From Euryarchaeota archaeon UBA121 (GTDB taxonomy: Archaea; Thermoplasmatota; Poseidoniia; Poseidoniales; Thalassarchaeaceae), in the NCBI GenBank assembly GCA_002499865.1, contig DANL01000059.1, positions 74,669-106,007 of the forward strand: a stretch of 31,339 nt of DNA. Direction: 5' to 3'. The notes below the pieces were generated by a model. It was given only the letters and a program-made list of their open reading frames with translations. It ran no database searches and was not told the DNA's origin. Shown here one piece after another: positions 7,602-13,904 of the stretch. Position 1 is the first letter of the stretch. Every line of letters starts with the position of its first letter. Position numbers and translations under genes: made by a program.

Positions 7602-8198
7602 ATGATAAAATATCCAATAGTAGAAATCTTTCATTCAGTACAAGGTGAGGGATTCCATGCCGGCGTACCACATGTATTCATCAGATTTGGAAACTGTAAC
7701 TTAAGATGCGAGTGGTGTGATACTGATTTCCTGAAATATGAGGAATTATCATTAGATGAAATCACCAAGAGGGTACTGTCATTTGGATGTAAGAAAGTTA
7801 TTTTCACAGGAGGAGAGCCAGCATTACAAGATCTAAGAACTATTGGTAGCAGACTCAAAGAATTCGGAATTTCACTGTCCATAGAGACAAACGGGACAAT
7901 AGAAATAGATCCAATTATTGATTGGATATGTGTTAGTCCCAAAGATCAGATTTATCCCAATGTTACAATAAAGCAAGTAAGAGGTGATGAATTAAAGATA
8001 GTATATTGTGGACAGGACCTATCGATGTATGATGAGCTAAAATCTGGCTTCACTCATCATTATATTCAACCCCTTTATTTGGAAAATGAAAGTATTGAAT
8101 CTAATGGCATTAGCTTCCAAATCGTAGAAGACATAGTCAAGAAATCACCAGGTTGGAGACTATCTTTACAAACTCACAAATGGATGGGTGTATTATAA
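7602..8198 (+). CDS. queE: 7-carboxy-7-deazaguanine synthase (QueE), radical SAM
   Basis: 198 residues, a compact archaeal-size QueE. It turns 6-carboxytetrahydropterin into 7-carboxy-7-deazaguanine using SAM and a [4Fe-4S] cluster. Cys32, Cys36 and Cys39 form the CX3CX2C cluster site (NCNLRCEWCDTDF); FHSVQGEG at the N-terminus and FTGGEPALQ (SAM-binding GGE) are typical. GGATGAT lies just before the ATG as a ribosome-binding site. The stop TAA overlaps the queC ATG by one base (TAATG), so expression is coupled. Confidence 0.96.
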   Translation: MIKYPIVEIFHSVQGEGFHAGVPHVFIRFGNCNLRCEWCDTDFLKYEELSLDEITKRVLSFGCKKVIFTGGEPALQDLRTIGSRLKEFGISLSIETNGTIEIDPIIDWICVSPKDQIYPNVTIKQVRGDELKIVYCGQDLSMYDELKSGFTHHYIQPLYLENESIESNGISFQIVEDIVKKSPGWRLSLQTHKWMGVL

Positions 8199-8977
8199 TG
8201 TCTTCAAGAGCGATAATGGCACTATCTGGGGGCATGGATTCGACATCATTACTTCTCCGGCTTCTAAGAGAGGGTTACTCTGTAACTTGTATTAGTTATT
8301 TATATGGTCAAAAACACTCCATCGAGATTGAAAAAGCAATGGAAAATATCGAAAGATTACAATCTAAACAATTTAGTGTAGATCACAAAATTATAGACTT
8401 AAGTTCTGCAATGAGTTCTTTTCACTCTGCCTTAACAGATGAAAACTTCGATGTTCCAGAAGGGCATTATGAAGAATTTCAGATGAAGCAGACGGTAGTA
8501 CCGAATAGAAATGCCATATTCTCATCAATTTTGTATGGAATGGGATTAAGCATCTCTCTAACTGAGGATTGTGATGTAATAATTGCCTTGGGCGTTCATA
8601 GTGGGGACCATGCTATTTATCCAGATTGTAGGCCTGAATTTTATAATGCCCTGTCTACTGCATTCTCAATAGGAAATTGGGACTCAGAAAGAATTACCTT
8701 TGAGTTGCCATACATAAATGGGGATAAGACAACTATTCTGAAAGATGCCCTGCATTCCTGTGACATTCTAAATCTAAATTTTAATGAGATAATGAGCAGT
8801 ACAATTACTTCATACAATCCAGATAAATCAGGTCGATCTAGCGGAAAGTCAGGGTCGGACGTTGAAAGAATATTGGCATTCCACGAAATAGGTCATGTGG
8901 ATCCCATCGAATACAGCTCTTCATGGGAATCTGTATTAGAAAACGCATTAAAATTAAAGCATAAATATGGTGAATAA
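8198..8977 (+). CDS. queC: 7-cyano-7-deazaguanine (preQ0) synthase QueC, zinc-site cysteines lost
   Basis: 259 residues. QueC converts 7-carboxy-7-deazaguanine plus ammonia to preQ0, using ATP. The PP-loop SGGMDS (residues 10-15), the VVPNRNAIF motif and the GVHSGDHAIYPDCRPEF substrate-pocket motif are intact. The usual C-terminal zinc knuckle (C, about 8 residues, C-x2-C-x2-C, then xxR) is aligned by TSY, SGKS and VER, but the four cysteines are Ser205, Ser215, Ser218 and Asp221. The start is ATG 8198, with GGTG 7 nt upstream and one-base overlap with queE; an in-frame ATG at 8153 lies inside queE and is unlikely. The preQ0 role is supported by the operon; catalytic activity without zinc is inference. 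Confidence 0.92.
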   Translation: MSSRAIMALSGGMDSTSLLLRLLREGYSVTCISYLYGQKHSIEIEKAMENIERLQSKQFSVDHKIIDLSSAMSSFHSALTDENFDVPEGHYEEFQMKQTVVPNRNAIFSSILYGMGLSISLTEDCDVIIALGVHSGDHAIYPDCRPEFYNALSTAFSIGNWDSERITFELPYINGDKTTILKDALHSCDILNLNFNEIMSSTITSYNPDKSGRSSGKSGSDVERILAFHEIGHVDPIEYSSSWESVLENALKLKHKYGE

Positions 8978-8978
8978 T

Positions 8979-9374
8979 ATGGTAGATCAAGATACTGAGT
9001 GGAGAAATCGATTAAGCGACCTTGCTTATAGGGTAACGAGAGAAGGCGATACAGAAACGCCATACACAGGTGAATTTTACCTCGAAGAAAGAAATGGAAA
9101 CTACTTCTGTATTTGCTGTAACCATCTCTTATTTACATCTGAAATGAAGTATCATTCGGGTTGTGGTTGGCCCGCCTTTCATACAGAGCATAAAGAAGCG
9201 GGAATCAAAAGAATTGTAGATCTGAGCCATGGAATGCGTAGGGTAGAAGTCAAATGTGGTAGTTGCGATGCCCATTTGGGCCATGTTTTTGAGGACGGGC
9301 CTAAGGAATTTGGCGGTGAAAGATATTGCATTAATTCTGTATGTCTAGATTTTGTCACAGAGGGATATAAATGA
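8979..9374 (+). CDS. msrB: Peptide-methionine (R)-S-oxide reductase MsrB
   Basis: 131 residues from ATG 8979; GGTGA at 8969-8973 favours this start over ATG 8967, which overlaps queC. MsrB reduces methionine-R-sulfoxide in proteins. Two zinc CxxC pairs are present: Cys44/Cys47 in FCICC and the pair in KCGSC. GCGWPAF carries the resolving-type Cys, and RYCINSVCLDF contains the catalytic cysteine motif (RYC-x-N). It sits inside the preQ0 operon, between queC and queD, and overlaps queD by 4 bp. Its biochemical link to preQ0 is not obvious; shared oxidative-stress control is one inference. Confidence 0.96.
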   Translation: MVDQDTEWRNRLSDLAYRVTREGDTETPYTGEFYLEERNGNYFCICCNHLLFTSEMKYHSGCGWPAFHTEHKEAGIKRIVDLSHGMRRVEVKCGSCDAHLGHVFEDGPKEFGGERYCINSVCLDFVTEGYK

Positions 9375-9823
9375 CTAGATTCCTTTCCTCGAAGAAATAT
9401 GGACATGAAAGGGGGCTATCGTCCGCATTTAGACAATGGAGAGCAGGAAGTCACTGTAGATTCATGCATGGTTATTCTTTAGAGTTTGAGTTTGTTTTCG
9501 GTACAAATGAATTAGATGAAAAAAATTGGGTTGTTGATTTTGGTAGCTTGAAAGACCTAGAAACATGGCTCAGAATAAATTTCGATCACAAGACATTGGT
9601 TGCTTCTGATGATCCTATGTATTCTGTTTTTGAAGAGATGCATCAGAATGGAATCATCGATATGGTAACAGTTGAAGGCACTGGATGTGAAATGTTTGCA
9701 AAACTAGCTATGGAATATGCCAAAGAATTGATTCAGACCATCACTGAAGACAGATGCTGGGTGGAAAGTGTCACTGTACGTGAACACGGTGCAAATAGTG
9801 CTACATGTATGAGGACTAACTAA
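9371..9823 (+). CDS. queD: 6-carboxytetrahydropterin synthase (QueD), variant with HGY instead of HGH
   Basis: 150 residues of the PTPS/QueD fold. It makes 6-carboxy-5,6,7,8-tetrahydropterin from dihydroneopterin triphosphate, linking FolE to QueE. The active region reads FRQWRAGSHCRFMHGYSLEF: Cys29 matches the catalytic Cys and His33 the first His of the usual HGH zinc motif, but Tyr35 replaces the second His, and the upstream FSAAH His is Phe20-Arg21. His28 may replace it. VVDFGSLKD, FDHKTLV and VREHGANSA are family-like. I recall this FRQWR...HGY form from marine bacteria, so it is a known subtype rather than decay. It overlaps msrB by 4 bp and ends the operon. Confidence 0.9.
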   Translation: MTRFLSSKKYGHERGLSSAFRQWRAGSHCRFMHGYSLEFEFVFGTNELDEKNWVVDFGSLKDLETWLRINFDHKTLVASDDPMYSVFEEMHQNGIIDMVTVEGTGCEMFAKLAMEYAKELIQTITEDRCWVESVTVREHGANSATCMRTN

Positions 9824-9851
9824 TCCTTCAGATAAAATCCATCTTGAAGTA

Positions 9852-10634
9852 TTATTTTTGTCCATAGTCCGAAGAAGCTATATCTCTCTCGAATGAGTCC
9901 GCTGCTTCTGTAATTACGGAAATAATCCTATGAATCTCGTCATCCTTAGGCAATCCCCTCATGATAACCCTATTCAATGTCTCTTCGATACCCGTTCTCT
10001 TATGATCCTTAGTAGGCATGGAATTTGATAGTCTAGATATTTCAGATCTAAGCCTATCTCTAAGAAGAGGATCGAGCAATCTTTGTTGTTCTGACTCCCT
10101 AATTTCAGAGCTAGAAATATTTGCATACCAAGTGTAACAGATGATCGATACTGCATGACTTAGGTTCAGTATTGGATAACCTTCCCAGGTGGGAATTGTT
10201 ACTAGTAAATCGCAATCATGTAGCTCCTGGTTTGTGAGCCCAATATCCTCGGGCCCGAATACATAGGCGGTCTTACCTTCTACTGAAGTCAATCTCTTGG
10301 GTAACTCCTCGGGCAATATGAAATGCCTGAAAGATATTTTTTCTCCAACTTCTCTCTTACCCGATGTCCCTACGACTATTGAGCAGTCGTTAGTTGCATC
10401 CTCTAAATTCTCAAATATCTTGCAGGAGTCCAGAACATCCTGGGCGTGTTTTGCCCTATTCCTAGTTTCCTCGGTCCAATCATTATCCCTTCCTACAATT
10501 CTCAAGTCTGTAATTCCAAAATTGAGAACGGTTCTAGCAACCGCACCAATATTGCCATCATATTTGGGTCGGACTAGGATGATTGTAATATCATCACTCT
10601 CTGCTGGAAAATTAACCGGTAATCTTCCGCCCAT
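9852..10634 (-). CDS. trmJ: tRNA/rRNA 2'-O-methyltransferase, SpoU/TrmH family (TrmJ-like)
   Basis: 260 residues. SPOUT-fold methyltransferase using SAM bound in a trefoil knot. Motif 1 is NIGAVARTVLNFG with the catalytic Arg; motif 2 is YVFGPEDIGLTNQEL; motif 3 is YPILNLSHAVSIICYTW. The C-terminal helical part (GIEETLNRVIMRG) resembles TrmJ, which in archaea methylates C32 of tRNA; other TrmH subgroups cannot be excluded. It is the last gene after the ribosomal run (35 bp behind eS17) and converges on queD. Confidence 0.92.
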   Translation of the reverse strand: MGGRLPVNFPAESDDITIILVRPKYDGNIGAVARTVLNFGITDLRIVGRDNDWTEETRNRAKHAQDVLDSCKIFENLEDATNDCSIVVGTSGKREVGEKISFRHFILPEELPKRLTSVEGKTAYVFGPEDIGLTNQELHDCDLLVTIPTWEGYPILNLSHAVSIICYTWYANISSSEIRESEQQRLLDPLLRDRLRSEISRLSNSMPTKDHKRTGIEETLNRVIMRGLPKDDEIHRIISVITEAADSFERDIASSDYGQK

Positions 10635-10669
10635 GGTATCCCGAACAGTATCGCATTGATAGTAATACG

Positions 10670-10861
10670 CTAATCTACTCGTCTTTGACGGTACCTGGTG
10701 ATGTATCCAGCGATCCAGTTTCTCATTCTCTTATTTCCCACGTCTGAATATTCACTAACAAGCTTCTTGTTATCATCGAAGCTATCCGTAAACTGATCAG
10801 GATAAAGCTCCAAAAGCCTGATTGCCCTGATTTTAATAAATGATGGTCTGATATTACCCAT
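10670..10861 (-). CDS. rps17e: Small ribosomal subunit protein eS17
   Basis: 63 residues, the usual archaeal length. It carries the family start MGNIRPSFIKIRAIRLLELYP and the GNKRMRNWIAGYITR segment that matches the conserved K-x-x-RN-x-IAGYVTR. It is part of the small ribosomal subunit body. It lies one base after the eL31 stop codon and so is translationally coupled to the upstream ribosomal genes. Confidence 0.95.
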   Translation of the reverse strand: MGNIRPSFIKIRAIRLLELYPDQFTDSFDDNKKLVSEYSDVGNKRMRNWIAGYITRYRQRRVD

Positions 10862-10862
10862 A

Positions 10863-11126
10863 TTATTCCTCCAATAACTTAACTTCTAGCGGAAAACCCT
10901 CTTCCCTAGTACAAACAACGGTTATCTTTCTCGGGGGCTTCTGCATTCCTCTAGACCAAATATAGTGATTTACAGCCTCGTCGATCCAGATGTCCTCATC
11001 TTCTCTCATCTTCATATGCCTAGCCACGTGAATTTTAATTTCGGCCATAGCTCTGTTGGCCCTTCTAGTCCGAGGGACACTCCAAGCGGCTCTTAATGGA
11101 ATAGTCATCTCTTTGATTTCAGCCAT
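10863..11126 (-). CDS. rpl31e: Large ribosomal subunit protein eL31
   Basis: 87 residues, normal for archaeal eL31. Family features are the N-terminal IPLRAAWSVPRTRRANRAM, in which Arg-rich turns contact 23S rRNA near the tunnel exit, then KIHVARHMKMREDE and a VNHYIWSRGMQKPPRK segment. It sits between eL39 (4 bp upstream) and eS17 on the minus strand, in the archaeal eL39-eL31 order. Confidence 0.95.
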   Translation of the reverse strand: MAEIKEMTIPLRAAWSVPRTRRANRAMAEIKIHVARHMKMREDEDIWIDEAVNHYIWSRGMQKPPRKITVVCTREEGFPLEVKLLEE

Positions 11127-11130
11127 TTAA

Positions 11131-11286
11131 TCACCTTTGTAGCTTGCTTCTTCGCCACATGTGGCGCTTAGGATGTGTAGTAGTGTTCCTGTTAGTCCTC
11201 AACATTACCCACACAGGGACTCTCCTATTTTGCTTCGTGACTTTCATCAAGCGCCTCTTCTTAGCATTGGGCTTGTTTCTTGCCAT
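11131..11286 (-). CDS. rpl39e: Large ribosomal subunit protein eL39
   Basis: 51 residues, encoded on the minus strand from ATG 11286 to TGA at 11131. The translation begins MARNKPNAKKRRLMKVTKQN, continues RRVPVWVMLRTNR and ends HPKRHMWRRSKLQR. This is the compact, highly basic eL39 that lines the peptide exit tunnel; the VPVWV-x-LRTNR and RxWRRxKL patterns are diagnostic. GGTGAT just precedes the ATG. It sits between eS19 and eL31, the conserved archaeal order. Confidence 0.95.
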   Translation of the reverse strand: MARNKPNAKKRRLMKVTKQNRRVPVWVMLRTNRNTTTHPKRHMWRRSKLQR

Positions 11287-11294
11287 AATATCAC

Positions 11295-11810
11295 CTAATA
11301 ATTAGACAGTCCTGGATGCCTTTCAATTGCTTCGTCCCTCACAGCATGAGCTACGGAATCTAACATTGCCTGCCCCTCCCGGGTCAGTACCTTACCGTGA
11401 TTCACATTTCCAGCAGGATTCATCTTACTCTCGATCAGCCCGGCCTCAGTCAACTGTTGCATAATTGTTCTAGAAATGTTCCTTGATCCTGCAACTGCCC
11501 TGTTGGGCTTCACTCCTCGATCCTTAGGGCCTCCGAAGTGCTGAGCCATATGATTGGCACCAATGGGGCCCAGCTTGCCAACCTTCCTCAATACGGCGGC
11601 AGATCTGATATGCCACCAGTTATCTTGCGAGGGGGGCCTCTCTCTGTGTGTACCCGTTTTGACTATTTTAGACCATTCTGGCGGGTTTATCGAGGCCACA
11701 TCTGCTAAACGAGCTGAAAGCTCGTTAATCAGAAGGTCCGCTGGAACATCGTGATACGTAGTCATAGGCTCACCAAGCAGCCGCCCGTCTGACAGTTCAT
11801 ATTTAACCAT
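11295..11810 (-). CDS. rps19e: Small ribosomal subunit protein eS19
   Basis: 171 residues, about 20 longer than many archaeal eS19 proteins, mainly at the N-terminus (MVKYELSDGRLLGEP). The family signature is clear: TYHDVPADLLI, INPPEWSKIVKTGTHRERPP, NWWHIRSAAVLRK, FGGPKDRGVKP and the ISRTIMQQLTEAGLIE winged-helix part. It is first in the minus-strand run eS19-eL39-eL31-eS17-trmJ. A TATA-like TTTTAGTA upstream (about 11837-11845) could drive the operon with a near-leaderless start. Confidence 0.95.
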   Translation of the reverse strand: MVKYELSDGRLLGEPMTTYHDVPADLLINELSARLADVASINPPEWSKIVKTGTHRERPPSQDNWWHIRSAAVLRKVGKLGPIGANHMAQHFGGPKDRGVKPNRAVAGSRNISRTIMQQLTEAGLIESKMNPAGNVNHGKVLTREGQAMLDSVAHAVRDEAIERHPGLSNY

Positions 11811-11909
11811 GATGACACGTTACTCCAAAACAAGTGGTACTAAAATGAGTTGCATAACCCTACAAGGATTGAAATTACCTTGTCGCCACGGACATACATG
11901 AGGAAGACA

Positions 11910-12707
11910 ATGTCACAGAATCCTAACATGCTTAGGACTATGATAGGCATAGGTCTAACCTTGATTTTTGTATTAGGATATGCAGTCTACTCGAATACAG
12001 TTGAATCGGAATATTATGGGTATGAAACTACTAATGTCTCGGAGTCTCTAGAATCCAATCAAGACGATGAAGGAGTTGCTGAGTGGTTTTTATCTACTAA
12101 TATGCCTATTACGTGGGTCAACGTTTCAGTGATTGGAGCGCCTCAGGATTCAATACTCAGGGTTCAAGCCGAAGGGACTCCCTGGTTCCACTCCCCATTC
12201 CTGGGTGATAATCTAGATTTTCCATTCAATTGTGAAGGTGACGGGGACTATTCGGATTTAGTCGAGACCTGTGATTATTCGACTAATCATGAAATCACCA
12301 TCACACAAGAAGAGAGTATTCTTAGAGGAATCGTCTCTTCCATATTGCCTATAGAGGGTTTGGGCTATCTTCAAGCTGATGATCTAGAAGAAGCCTATGA
12401 TAAGGCTGATGAACTAATTTCAGAAGAGGCGACAATTATTACTTGGAGAATAGGGGTATATGATGATGAAGGCAATGCTCTGGAGTCTGCCGGAATAGAA
12501 ATCTATGTATCGATGGTTTATCACGAATTAACCGATGTTAATGAGTTTCAGATTGACCCTATCGAAGAGTCTGTTTACAGTCTAGCAACACTGATTGGTT
12601 GTTTCAGTCTGATGCTTGTACTTCCATTGATAATATATTTCTCTGCAGTATACAAAGCAAGGAAGGATGAGGCAACTAGGTTAGAAGCTCCTCCATTAGA
12701 TAATTAG
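11910..12707 (+). CDS. Two-TM membrane-anchored protein with large extracellular domain, unknown function
   Basis: 265 residues from ATG 11910, chosen because GAGGAAG lies upstream; the open frame reaches back to TTG 11850. TM1 is near residues 8-27 (MIGIGLTLIFVLGYAVYSN) and TM2 near 222-246 (LATLIGCFSLMLVLPLIIYF), leaving about 190 acidic residues outside and a short cytoplasmic tail ending in KARKDEATRL. The ectodomain has a possible disulfide pair (FNCEGDGDY...VETCDYS) and asparagine-rich beta-type sequence. No family is recognised. It is divergent from eS19 and converges on the PqqD-like gene. Confidence 0.7.
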   Translation: MSQNPNMLRTMIGIGLTLIFVLGYAVYSNTVESEYYGYETTNVSESLESNQDDEGVAEWFLSTNMPITWVNVSVIGAPQDSILRVQAEGTPWFHSPFLGDNLDFPFNCEGDGDYSDLVETCDYSTNHEITITQEESILRGIVSSILPIEGLGYLQADDLEEAYDKADELISEEATIITWRIGVYDDEGNALESAGIEIYVSMVYHELTDVNEFQIDPIEESVYSLATLIGCFSLMLVLPLIIYFSAVYKARKDEATRLEAPPLDN

Positions 12708-12709
12708 TG

Positions 12710-13087
12710 CTACTTCAATTCCACAAGATTCAATTCTATGAGTTTGGAAATTGATGCCGAACAGCGTTGTCTAGCAGGGATTATTTCTTCTTCATAGCAA
12801 TCCTCCATAATTTGTATAATTTGTAACAATGTCCTATTTCCATCAATAAGGTCCCATAAGGCTGAATTCAATTTGTCCAGTGGCCTTCTCAGTAGTCTCG
12901 GAGCCCTTGTTATCCTAGCAACTAACAATTCTAGTCGATTAAATTCCTTCTTAATAAAAATAACAACCTGCTTATCTGAAATTCCATGATCATCCAATGT
13001 TCTATTTGGCGTATCATATGAATTTCCATATTCCCACAGACATGGGACCCGAATGGGTATACTATCTATTTCAATATGTAAACTCAT
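12710..13087 (-). CDS. PqqD-like small protein
   Basis: 125 residues from ATG 13087, whose first base overlaps the last base of the stop codon (TAATG) of the small membrane gene upstream; an earlier ATG at 13102 is less likely. Residues from about 60 on match the PqqD fold: a basic strand-turn (ARITRAPRLLRRPLDKLNSALWDLIDG), then NRTLLQIIQIMED and a final helix with SASISKLIELNLVEL. PqqD proteins are peptide chaperones that hold substrate peptides for radical SAM enzymes, but none is nearby and there is no PqqE-like gene in the window. The N-terminal 55 residues are not recognised. Assignment is from the domain pattern only. Confidence 0.6.
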   Translation of the reverse strand: MSLHIEIDSIPIRVPCLWEYGNSYDTPNRTLDDHGISDKQVVIFIKKEFNRLELLVARITRAPRLLRRPLDKLNSALWDLIDGNRTLLQIIQIMEDCYEEEIIPARQRCSASISKLIELNLVELK

Positions 13088-13254
13088 TAGATTATCACCC
13101 ATGTGAATAAGCTAACCATACAGCAAACACCGGCAATTGCTGAGGCCCTAGTAAGCCTCATTGACTTTATTATATTCTTAGAGTACCAGGTAAGAATTCC
13201 AAAAAATGATGTCAAGAAAAGTAAGATCTCGCTACCTTGTGGAAGTAACTCCAA
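13087..13254 (-). CDS. Small two-TM membrane protein, unknown function
   Basis: 55 residues on the minus strand, starting at TTG 13254 with GAGGAGAT four to five bases upstream and ending in TAA at 13087-13089. It reads MELLPQGSEILLFLTSFFG, then ILTWYSKNIIKSMRLTRASA and ends IAGVCCMVSLFTWVII. Two hydrophobic stretches (about 10-24 and 38-55) flank a basic loop KNIIKSMRLTR. The good ribosome-binding site, the 1-bp gap to the FMN reductase stop and the TAATG overlap with the PqqD-like gene support a real gene. No family is recognised. Confidence 0.65.
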   Translation of the reverse strand: MELLPQGSEILLFLTSFFGILTWYSKNIIKSMRLTRASAIAGVCCMVSLFTWVII

Positions 13255-13255
13255 T

Positions 13256-13801
13256 TTATCTCCTCAACTTTATGGAATTCTCTACAATTGATGTTGAAAG
13301 TGCAGAAATCCTATTTCTAATCGCCTCATCATTAATTTCTCCATTCTCATCGAATGCTTGCTTGATGTGTGGCACAGCAACTTGCTCAGGAACTACCCAT
13401 CCATGAATCCATCTAGCTGCAATTCTCATGTGATTCAGGGTATTATTGCTAGACTGTCCGCCCAAAGTGGAAACCAAACCGAATACTTTTCCTGATGTGT
13501 GTTTTGAGTAAAGCCAATCAAGACTGTTCTTCATTACACCACTCATCGTCCCATGATATTCAGGACTGGAAAGGATGTACGCGTCAGAATCAGTAGCCAT
13601 AGCTTGAAACTTCTTCACATTTTCATCGTCCCAAGAACCCTCGGCACCGACAAGAGGCAGAGGATTAGCTCCATGATCCCATACTGTTACTTCAGCACCT
13701 AGCTCTCTGCATTGGCCCAGTAGTATTTCCAACATCCTCCCATTAGCTGATTGTAAATCATAAGTCCCACAAATTCCCATGACGCGTAAGGGCTGACTCA
13801 T
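13256..13801 (-). CDS. NAD(P)H-dependent FMN reductase, flavodoxin-like
   Basis: 181 residues. Flavodoxin-fold oxidoreductase of the NADPH_FMN_red family, which reduces FMN, quinones or chromate-type acceptors with NAD(P)H. The first strand and phosphate loop read GICGTYDLQSANGRML, the flavin-side loop is SSPEYHGTMSGVMKNSLDWL, and a later GLVSTLGGQSS corresponds to the third flavin-binding loop. It heads a coupled three-gene set with the 55-residue membrane protein and the PqqD-like gene. The physiological acceptor is unknown. Confidence 0.9.
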   Translation of the reverse strand: MSQPLRVMGICGTYDLQSANGRMLEILLGQCRELGAEVTVWDHGANPLPLVGAEGSWDDENVKKFQAMATDSDAYILSSPEYHGTMSGVMKNSLDWLYSKHTSGKVFGLVSTLGGQSSNNTLNHMRIAARWIHGWVVPEQVAVPHIKQAFDENGEINDEAIRNRISALSTSIVENSIKLRR

Positions 13802-13877
13802 GTCTCTGGAAGAAGGTGCCCATCTTCAAGGTGTAGGTATGGACATGACTCAATAGAGTACGTAACTAGAGAATGCT

Positions 13878-13889
13878 TATTTTAAATTC
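13878..13889 (+). promoter_or_regulatory. TATA-like box of the TPR gene
   Basis: TTATTTTAAATTC-type stretch centred about 21-22 bp before the ATG at 13905, a spacing that implies a leaderless transcript. It is the clearest promoter of this kind in the window outside the preQ0 operon. Confidence 0.5.
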
Positions 13890-13904
13890 GTTCAGCGATA
13901 GGTT

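Noticed and set aside
8198..9823. Possible 7-deazaguanine DNA modification (dpd) or Qat/CBASS-type defence locus using a QueC homologue
   Set aside because: No TgtA5/DpdA, QatA, QatB, QatD or cyclase gene is nearby; the presence of folE, queE and queD with queC fits ordinary preQ0 synthesis for tRNA.
13103..13291. Plus-strand frame of 62 residues
   Set aside because: It is opposite the 55-residue membrane protein and the FMN reductase end, has no ribosome-binding site and no recognisable pattern.
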